Below, in pieces: positions 1-4,217 of a stretch of 5,062 nucleotides of DNA. Within the stretch, counting starts at the first letter, position 1. Every line of letters begins with the position of its first letter. The notes under the pieces were generated by a model. It saw nothing but the letters and a program-made list of their open reading frames with translations. It was not told the origin of the DNA and ran no database searches. Made by a program: the position numbers and the translations under genes. Source of the stretch: Litorivivens sp047622145 (GTDB lineage Bacteria; Pseudomonadota; Gammaproteobacteria; Pseudomonadales; Spongiibacteraceae); NCBI GenBank assembly GCA_047622145.1, contig JBLHMO010000185.1, positions 1-5,062 of the forward strand, given 5' to 3'.

Positions 1-837
1 AACATAGAAGTTCGATCTGAACAGGCCTGCTTTTGCGGAACGCAAGGCTTTTATAGCCACCCATCAAGCTCGACGGCTACGGCCATGAACTTTTCGGTGT
101 TTGTGCCGGGTGCTGCCAAATTTAGAAGAGTGCCGGCGCTGTATTATCTGGCAGGCCTTACCTGCACGGACGAGACATTTATGGTCAAAGCCGGGGCGCA
201 AAAGCTGGCGGACGAATTGGGCCTTATCTTGGTTGCCTGCGATACCAGTCCGCGCGGTCTCGAATTACCTCGCGAGCATGAGGACTGGGATTTCGGTAGC
301 GGCGCCGGTTTTTATGTCGACGCAACTGCAAGCCCTTGGAGTAAGCACTACCGCATGGGCCGTTATATCAATGAAGAGTTGCCGGCATTGATCGAAGCGA
401 ATTTTCCTGCAGTTGTCGGTATGAAGGGTATTTGCGGACATTCCATGGGTGGTCACGGTGCCTTAGTGTCGGCTCTCCGCAATCCGGAATGTTGGCAATC
501 AGTGTCGGCCTTTGCCCCTATCGCTAATCCCCTTAATGTGCCTTGGGGCAAGAAGGCTTTCGGTAGTTACCTCGCCACTGAAAGCGAATGGGGTGAATGG
601 GATGCCAGTTGTCTGATGACGGAGCAGGCCTATCCCGGCGAAATCCTGATTGATCAAGGTGAAGCCGATCAGTTTCTTGAGCGTGAATTGCAGCCGGAAG
701 CCTTGGAAGTTGCCGCGAAGCAGTCAGGACAAAAGCTCAAGCTGCGTCGTCACGCCAGTTTTGATCACGGCTACTACTTTATTCAAAGCTTTATCGACGA
801 TCATCTTCGGCATCACGCGGCGGTGCTGTGTGGGTGA
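1..837 (+). CDS. fghA: S-formylglutathione hydrolase, 5' end off window
   Basis: A cytosolic serine esterase (esterase D family, alpha/beta hydrolase fold) that hydrolyses S-formylglutathione to formate and glutathione, the last step of glutathione-dependent formaldehyde detoxification. Its usual partner, class III alcohol dehydrogenase, is not visible. The reading frame is open to base 1, and the codons before the first ATG (85) encode SEQACFCGTQGFYSH, which matches the normal family N-terminus (SEQ..FGG.Q..Y.H). The ATG at 85 is therefore internal, and the real start is probably only a few codons off the left edge. The 278 visible residues fit a family length near 280. Numbering from base 1, the catalytic triad is Ser148 in GHSMGGHG (codon 442-444), Asp223 in GEADQF (667-669) and His256 in FDHGYY (766-768). 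Other family blocks are LAGLTCTDE, AGAQKLADELG, DTSPRG, GAGFYVDAT and SAFAPIANP. One oddity is FCG where FGG is usual. The stop is TGA at 835-837. Identification is very secure. Confidence 0.96.
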   Translation, partial: NIEVRSEQACFCGTQGFYSHPSSSTATAMNFSVFVPGAAKFRRVPALYYLAGLTCTDETFMVKAGAQKLADELGLILVACDTSPRGLELPREHEDWDFGSGAGFYVDATASPWSKHYRMGRYINEELPALIEANFPAVVGMKGICGHSMGGHGALVSALRNPECWQSVSAFAPIANPLNVPWGKKAFGSYLATESEWGEWDASCLMTEQAYPGEILIDQGEADQFLERELQPEALEVAAKQSGQKLKLRRHASFDHGYYFIQSFIDDHLRHHAAVLCG

Positions 838-958
838 ACGGGTATCTGCGCGCCCTCGTTTTAGTGAAAGGCTTTGTGCTCCTGGAGCCTCGCTTCATCG
901 TTTCCCCGCGGGGAATACGTCGCGACTCCCAAAGCACATCTATTAGCTAATCCTTATC
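838..958. other. Convergent intergenic region with small palindromes
   Basis: This 121-base gap separates two convergent genes, so a bidirectional terminator would be expected. I see a perfect 14-bp palindrome, TTCCCCGCGGGGAA (902-915), and an inverted repeat AGGCT/AGCCT (869-873 and 886-890) enclosing GCTCC/GGAGC (878-888). Neither is followed by a run of T on either strand, so I do not call a rho-independent terminator. Termination may be rho-dependent or use a weak site. No RNA gene or ORF is supported here. Confidence 0.5.
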
Positions 959-3025
959 TCAAAATGTAAACCGAATACCGCTTTCCAGATTGCGCCCTGC
1001 TTCTGGCGCGGTATTTTTGAGCAGTGAAGTGTGGCTGCGTATTTCTTCGTCCAATAAGTTCCGCGCTTTCACAAACAGTGTTATTTCCCGGTCGTCCGCC
1101 AGCGCGACATGGTAGTCCCCGGAAAATTCGAGCTGGGTATAGCCGCGCGTAGTGCTTTCGTTTTCAGCAACTTCGCGCTGATCGCGTACCTGACTTACGC
1201 GTAAGTGGGTAGACCAGTGTCCTGCGTGGTAGTGCAGGGCCATGCCGAAACGCTGAGCTGGTATTCGCGGCACGTTGTCCGCGTTGGATGCTCCCTGCGC
1301 TTCAATAAATCGTGCGCGCACATGGTCGCTAAAAACTTCCACGCTCAAGTCGTCGCTGATTAGGCTGATGGGCGTTGTCAGCTGCATTTCGTAGCCGGTG
1401 AAGACCGCGTTGCGCTGTTTGAAACTGGCGACGGCGACGCCATTCACCATGAAGTTGCTATCTTGAAGATAGGTAAAATTCTGAATTTCATTGCGGTACA
1501 GGCTGAGTTCTGCGGTGACACTACCGGCGGTTTTGCGCAGGCCGAATTCAAGGTTGTGAGATAGCTCCTTTTTCAGATCGGGGTTGCCGATCTCGATACG
1601 CGACGTGGCGGCATGCTCAACCGCGCTGTTTAGGTTGCGTGGCTGCGCGCAGTTCTGGCTATTGGAAAACAGTTCCTCGACGCTGGCGCTGCGCTCCGAG
1701 CGGTTGATGGCCAGCAGCATATTGCTGTCATCGCGAAAGGCCCATAAAGCCGATGTACTTGCGCTTAATGTTGACTCAGTGCGATTGCAGTCGGCAATGT
1801 GGATACGCTGGCGTTCACCGCGCAGGCCCACTTCGTAAGTCCAACGATTGCGTTCATATTCCTCCACAATAAATAGCGCCTGACTTGCAATGTCAGCGGC
1901 GGGGATAAAGGCCTCTTCACCGATGGCGGAGAAATCCCGATCATTGACCTGTATGCCCATAGCGCCCCTCCATGTACCGTCATGTAAAGTGCTGATAGGT
2001 GCATGCCGCGCAACCAGTCGCCCTTCGCTGGCCTTGTTTTTGAAAAGGGTGCCAACCTCGGTAAGCCCCGCTTCTTTTTCAAGCTCGCTATGTTTGTAGT
2101 CGTTTTGGCTGATACGAAAATCCAGCTGTTCGACCGGGCCGTCAAAACTAATGCCGGATTTCACATCGACGCGGCGTTGCTGCATATCAAGACGAATATC
2201 GGTATCGTCGCCACCGGGCGGAAGGCCGTAGTTGTTGTTGCTTTGGTTGACTGCAATGCCGATAAAGCCGCGCTTGCCAATCCATGCATTGCCCACAGTC
2301 CACGCGTGCGCCTGTTGGTCGCTATTGGCGATGTGGCCGCGGCTGCTAGTTGCTGGAGCTGCGCCACCGGCGGCCACAACTGCGGGTACATCGATAGTAT
2401 TGCCGGGAATGCTGAGATCGTTGCTGTCGCGATACAAGCCGTCTACATGCCATGCCCATTTGCTTGCGCCGCCATCGAGCCTAAATACGCTGCTGCTTTG
2501 GTCGTTCACGCTCGCGTGGCGCGTCTCCATCGCGCCCGTGATATCTGGTTGCACCGTATTGGGGATGCGCGAATCGATCACATTGATAACGCCGCCGACG
2601 GCGCCGTTGCCGTAGAGCAGTGTTGCCGGCCCGCGAATGATTTCTATGCGCTCTGCCAGGAGTGGTTCAACGGCGTAGCTGTGGTCGGGACTAACGTCTG
2701 CTGCGTCCAGAGAGCCAACGCCGTCTTGCAGCACGCGAACACGGTTACCGCCCTGACCACGAATAACGGGGTTGCCGACGCCGCTGCCGAAGCTGGCGCT
2801 GCGAATACCTATCTGGTTGTTCAGTGTTGCGCCAAGACTGGCACTGGCTTCTTGTCGCAGGCGTTCACCGCTGAGCACGGCGATGGGTAGGGCGGAGTCT
2901 GAGGCGCTTTTGGCCAGGGGCGCGGACACAAGAACTTCTTCCATATGCGGTTCTACCGCTAGAGCAATAGAGCAATTGAGGTGGCTGGCAGCGACTAGGG
3001 CTACCCAAATGGGTCGTAATAACAT
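959..3025 (-). CDS. ZnuD-like TonB-dependent outer-membrane receptor
   Basis: A 688-residue outer-membrane active transporter. A signal peptide (about 1-23, ending ALA) is followed by a TonB-box-like segment, EEVLVSA (29-35). The plug domain (about 40-150) contains NPVIRGQGGNRVRVLQDGV, ERIEIIRGPATLLYGNGAVGG and VINVID. The 22-strand-type barrel (about 160-688) ends in RFTF with a C-terminal Phe, as outer-membrane proteins do. Resemblance to the ZnuD zinc-receptor group rests on DGLYRDSNDLSIPG, the NYGLP segment at 265, the NDYKHSELE/GTLFKNKASEGR region (308-336) and the end RNLLDEEIRSHTSLLK...APEAGRN. Where ZnuD proteins usually carry a His-rich loop after YGLP, this one has PGGDDTD (270-276). 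Two cysteines (413, 459) may pair on the outside. An Ala/Gly-rich stretch (214-226) looks like a loop insertion. The start ATG (3023-3025) has GAGAG seven bases upstream. It lies 63 bases after the small gene and is probably co-transcribed with it. The substrate is inferred to be zinc; another metal or metallophore is possible. Confidence 0.9.
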   Translation of the reverse strand: MLLRPIWVALVAASHLNCSIALAVEPHMEEVLVSAPLAKSASDSALPIAVLSGERLRQEASASLGATLNNQIGIRSASFGSGVGNPVIRGQGGNRVRVLQDGVGSLDAADVSPDHSYAVEPLLAERIEIIRGPATLLYGNGAVGGVINVIDSRIPNTVQPDITGAMETRHASVNDQSSSVFRLDGGASKWAWHVDGLYRDSNDLSIPGNTIDVPAVVAAGGAAPATSSRGHIANSDQQAHAWTVGNAWIGKRGFIGIAVNQSNNNYGLPPGGDDTDIRLDMQQRRVDVKSGISFDGPVEQLDFRISQNDYKHSELEKEAGLTEVGTLFKNKASEGRLVARHAPISTLHDGTWRGAMGIQVNDRDFSAIGEEAFIPAADIASQALFIVEEYERNRWTYEVGLRGERQRIHIADCNRTESTLSASTSALWAFRDDSNMLLAINRSERSASVEELFSNSQNCAQPRNLNSAVEHAATSRIEIGNPDLKKELSHNLEFGLRKTAGSVTAELSLYRNEIQNFTYLQDSNFMVNGVAVASFKQRNAVFTGYEMQLTTPISLISDDLSVEVFSDHVRARFIEAQGASNADNVPRIPAQRFGMALHYHAGHWSTHLRVSQVRDQREVAENESTTRGYTQLEFSGDYHVALADDREITLFVKARNLLDEEIRSHTSLLKNTAPEAGRNLESGIRFTF

Positions 3026-3047
3026 GGTTTTTCTCTCACACAGTACA

Positions 3048-3062
3048 GCGCAGACTCTGCGC
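3048..3062 (-). other. Intercistronic stem-loop
   Basis: GCGCAGA/TCTGCGC form a perfect 15-base inverted repeat around one central base, giving a 6-bp GC-rich stem with a 3-base loop. It lies between the small gene's stop codon (3089-3091) and the ribosome-binding site of the receptor gene. On the reverse strand it is followed by TGTACTGTGTG rather than a T run, so it is not a standard terminator. It could set mRNA stability or the relative expression of the two genes. The structure is visible; the function is a guess. Confidence 0.45.
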
Positions 3063-3088
3063 CAAAGTAACTCGAGTGGTGCTCGGTA

Positions 3089-3379
3089 CTATGAGAGCGA
3101 AGGCGGCGCGCGGGCCTGAAATGGGCAAGCGTGGGTGGTGAGAGAAAGTGCCGTGTGGGCCGTTGGACGTGTACCCTGCGGGGCAATAAGCGCAAGGTGG
3201 TTGCCTTGCTTAGAAATACAATCCAGTCCACCTAGTTGCAAGCAGGTGTCGCAATCGCTGTAGTGAGGCAAACCATCTTTGTGGACGTGCGCAGACAAAA
3301 CGCTGCTGGCAAGCAGTGTCAGGCTAAGCAGTGCTGCTAGCAGCAGCGACGAGCGGCGCGTACGCAGAAGTGAAAACAT
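3089..3379 (-). CDS. Small exported His/Cys-rich protein, probable metal binder
   Basis: A 96-residue protein counted from ATG at 3377-3379; an in-frame TTG at 3386-3388 would add three residues. The N-terminus is a clear Sec signal peptide: RTRR (6-9), a hydrophobic run (11-27), and a likely cleavage site after VLSA (30). The mature protein, about 66 residues, would begin HVHKDGLPHYSDCDTC. It holds His31, 33, 39, 61, 75 and 83 and Cys43, 46, 54 and 85, and ends in ARAPPSLS. The pattern of signal peptide, early HxH, CxxC and a C-terminal R-A/G-PP resembles DUF2946-like small proteins found near metal-uptake genes; this assignment is from memory and tentative. It probably acts in the periplasm, binding zinc or another soft metal, or it may be a metal-dependent regulator or chaperone for the receptor. 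It is the first gene of the unit, directly behind a Zur-like operator. The stop is TAG at 3089-3091. Confidence 0.75.
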   Translation of the reverse strand: MFSLLRTRRSSLLLAALLSLTLLASSVLSAHVHKDGLPHYSDCDTCLQLGGLDCISKQGNHLALIAPQGTRPTAHTALSLTTHACPFQARAPPSLS

Positions 3380-3380
3380 T

Positions 3381-3393
3381 GCCGACAATCGGC
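3381..3393 (-). other. Leader hairpin at the small gene's start
   Basis: GCCGA-CAA-TCGGC is a perfect 5-bp stem with a 3-base loop. On the reverse strand it lies between the only Shine-Dalgarno-like motif (AAGG, plus-strand 3393-3396) and the ATG at 3377-3379. AAGG is 13 bases from that ATG, too far for a typical site, but 4 bases from the alternative TTG (3386-3388), which sits in the loop. The hairpin would bring AAGG close to the ATG if it forms. It therefore decides the start choice, and may affect translation. Confidence 0.4.
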
Positions 3394-3404
3394 CTTATTT
3401 TTAA

Positions 3405-3425
3405 AAATGTAATAATATAACATTT
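3405..3425. promoter_or_regulatory. Zur-box-like operator
   Basis: Half-sites AAATGTAATA and TATAACATTT flank a central A at 3415; nine of ten base pairs are symmetric (the exception is 3411/3419). Compared with the gammaproteobacterial Zur consensus as I recall it (GAAATGTTATA-N-TATAACATTTC), positions 3404-3426 agree at 19 of 22 defined bases. It does not resemble a Fur box (GATAATGATAATCATTATC). It sits 26 bases upstream of the small gene's ATG and covers the likely -10 element, as expected for zinc-dependent repression by zinc-bound Zur. Confidence 0.82.
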
Positions 3426-3439
3426 ATGGACTCATGCAA
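3412..3439 (-). promoter_or_regulatory. Probable sigma-70 promoter of the zinc-type operon
   Basis: On the reverse strand, TTGCAT (plus 3434-3439) and TATTAT (plus 3412-3417) are separated by 16 bases. The -10 matches five of six consensus bases; the -35 matches only three. Transcription would begin near 3404-3405, giving a leader of about 25 bases to the ATG. The -10 lies wholly within the operator, so repressor binding would exclude RNA polymerase. The assignment is plausible, not certain. Confidence 0.5.
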
Positions 3440-3462
3440 GCCTTTTTCTTGACTATGAACAA

Positions 3463-3487
3463 TGGACTTCCCTGAGATTACTAGACA
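3463..3487 (+). repeat. IS3-type terminal sequence, copy 1
   Basis: A 25-base unit beginning TGGACTTCCC and ending TAGACA. The TG start, C-rich early part and AGACA/GGACA finish are typical of IS3-family terminal inverted repeats. It is in direct orientation with the second copy, 19 of 25 bases identical, with 15 bases between them. No inverted partner is visible in the window. It is probably the remnant end of a lost element. Confidence 0.5.
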
Positions 3488-3502
3488 CTTTCCAGCTTGG
3501 AA

Positions 3503-3527
3503 TGGACTTCCCCGAGTAATGTAGACA
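3503..3527 (+). repeat. IS3-type terminal sequence, copy 2
   Basis: A 25-base unit beginning TGGACTTCCCC and ending TAGACA, offset by exactly 40 bases from copy 1. Differences from copy 1 are confined to one base in the C-run and the block at residues 15-19 of the unit. Identity extends slightly beyond the unit: both copies are preceded by AA. No transposase follows it before 4192, so this is a solo end. Confidence 0.5.
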
Positions 3528-3680
3528 ATTCAGCGACTGACCGCTATTGAGGGAATGCCGGCCTTTCTAGCTTAGTGGGGCTCAATACTCGATCAGGCTC
3601 AACGCGCGAAAGACGGTGGTTCTATCAGGGAGTGTCGGCCAAGGCGTAAAAAATTGTGGTCCAAATTCTCGCTCCGGACG

Positions 3681-3686
3681 TATAAT
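3681..3686 (+). promoter_or_regulatory. Possible -10 element for the DUF2892-type gene
   Basis: TATAAT is a perfect -10 hexamer, 38 bases before the ATG at 3724. No good -35 lies at 16-18 bases; TTGTGG (3654-3659) is 21 bases away, too far for a standard promoter. GTCC (3659-3662) and GGAC (3676-3679) form a weak inverted repeat in the spacer, which could suggest an activator site but may be chance. Confidence 0.35.
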
Positions 3687-3723
3687 TCCCAGAATCAAAC
3701 ATGTAACAACAGGGTTTGTTGAG

Positions 3724-3939
3724 ATGATTGAAAAAAATTTAGGGAATATTGAGCGCTTGTTGAGGCTTGTGATGGGCGTTGTACTGGGGCTTTGGGTGAT
3801 GTTACAACCAAGCATTAACGGGGTCGAATGGTTCGCATTGGCAGTGGGCATGATGCTGATACTAAACGGGGTTTTCTCTCGCTGTTACCTCTGGTACGTA
3901 TTTGACCTCAATACGCGAAGCCATAGCGCGAACGCATAG
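3724..3939 (+). CDS. DUF2892/YgaP-like small inner-membrane protein
   Basis: A 71-residue protein. The opening MIEKNLGNIERLLRLVMGVV matches the DUF2892 pattern (N-x-G-x-x-E-R-x-x-R), the domain that also forms the membrane part of the rhodanese YgaP. Two hydrophobic helices are visible, about 12-28 and 34-51, with a short polar turn (PSING) between them. A single Cys54 follows helix 2 in FSRCYLWYVFDLN, where many relatives have CPLY. The function of stand-alone members is unknown to me; links to sulfur or metal stress are only suggestive. I chose ATG 3724, not the upstream start at 3616, because family similarity begins there and AGGG (3711-3714) lies nine bases upstream. That AGGG sits in the loop of a weak AACAA/TTGTT hairpin (3705-3720). 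Stop TAG 3937-3939. It has no co-oriented neighbour in the window. Confidence 0.82.
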   Translation: MIEKNLGNIERLLRLVMGVVLGLWVMLQPSINGVEWFALAVGMMLILNGVFSRCYLWYVFDLNTRSHSANA

Positions 3940-4191
3940 ATAGACCAACGAGTCGCGCGTGATAGTTAGTGCTTGCGCGAGGGTGACACTGAATCTGATG
4001 TGAGAACCAGAATTACTGTTGTCGATTTTTAAAAAAACCTTTTTTTACAAGGGGTTGAAAATATAGCCGTGGCCCTTTGTCGCTTCTGCCGGACCGCGGG
4101 GTCGCATTGCAGAGCCAATAGCGCTTGATCAGAGCGGGAGCTCAATCTTCTTCTCAGTTTGTGTTACCCAAAAGCGTGATTGCGGAGAGGG
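3940..4191. other. Non-coding stretch before the insertion sequence
   Basis: No credible ORF or RNA gene is visible. It holds TCGCGC/GCGCGA (3953-3958, 3975-3980), the symmetric A7-CC-T7 tract (4031-4046), and a longer imperfect pair ACAAGGGG/CCCTTTGT (4047-4054, 4073-4080, one G-T wobble, 18-base loop). None is a standard GC stem followed by a T run, so termination of the membrane-protein gene is unresolved. Confidence 0.45.
4030..4047. repeat. A7-CC-T7 inverted repeat
   Basis: Seven A (4031-4037), CC, then seven T (4040-4046), flanked by T and A that also pair. It is preceded by five T (4026-4030). Such phased A/T tracts are likely to be intrinsically bent. Its T run could assist termination, but the stem has no GC pairs, so I do not call it a terminator. 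Confidence 0.4.
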
Positions 4192-4215
4192 TGTTCTGGT
4201 CAACAAAACCGGACA
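4192..4215 (-). repeat. Terminal inverted repeat of the IS3-family element
   Basis: TGTTCTGG at 4192 through CCGGACA at 4215 has the TG start and GGACA inner end of IS3-family terminal repeats. It begins two bases beyond the transposase stop codon (4218-4220), the usual place for the end downstream of orfB. The element therefore probably starts at 4192 and extends right. The other end and the 3-4 base target duplication are outside the window, so the exact boundary (4192 or a few bases later) is unconfirmed. Confidence 0.6.
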
Positions 4216-4217
4216 CA

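Noticed and set aside
869..890. Rho-independent terminator for either convergent gene
   Set aside because: The AGGCT/AGCCT stem is short and neither strand has a T run after it.
1765..2145. 126-residue reverse-strand open frame within the receptor gene
   Set aside because: It overlaps the receptor in another frame, shows no family motif, and the receptor frame is continuous with conserved blocks on both sides, so no frameshift is needed.
2003..2890. 295-residue open frame on the plus strand, antisense to the receptor gene
   Set aside because: It lies wholly within the receptor gene on the opposite strand, has low-complexity Ala/Val/Cys-rich composition and no recognisable domain. It is a mirror of the receptor's codon use.
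3405..3425. Fur (iron) operator reading of the palindrome
   Set aside because: The half-sites are AAATGTaATA-type, matching Zur. The Fur pattern of repeated GATAAT hexamers is absent.
3463..3527. CRISPR-like repeat-spacer unit
   Set aside because: Only two diverged 25-base copies with a 15-base gap, no further repeats, no cas genes, and IS3-type ends explain the sequence better.
3616..3723. N-terminal extension of the DUF2892-type protein from a start at 3616
   Set aside because: The extra 36 residues are polar and unlike the family, while the ATG at 3724 has an AGGG site and begins exactly where similarity starts. The TATAAT at 3681 also lies inside the extension.
3582..3851. 89-residue reverse-strand open frame
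   Set aside because: It overlaps the DUF2892-type gene antisense, has no signal or domain, and its composition (many Thr, Pro, Ser) looks like an antisense shadow.
3953..3980. TCGCGC/GCGCGA stem as terminator of the membrane-protein gene
   Set aside because: Six pairs around a 16-base loop followed by GGGTGACACT, with no T run.
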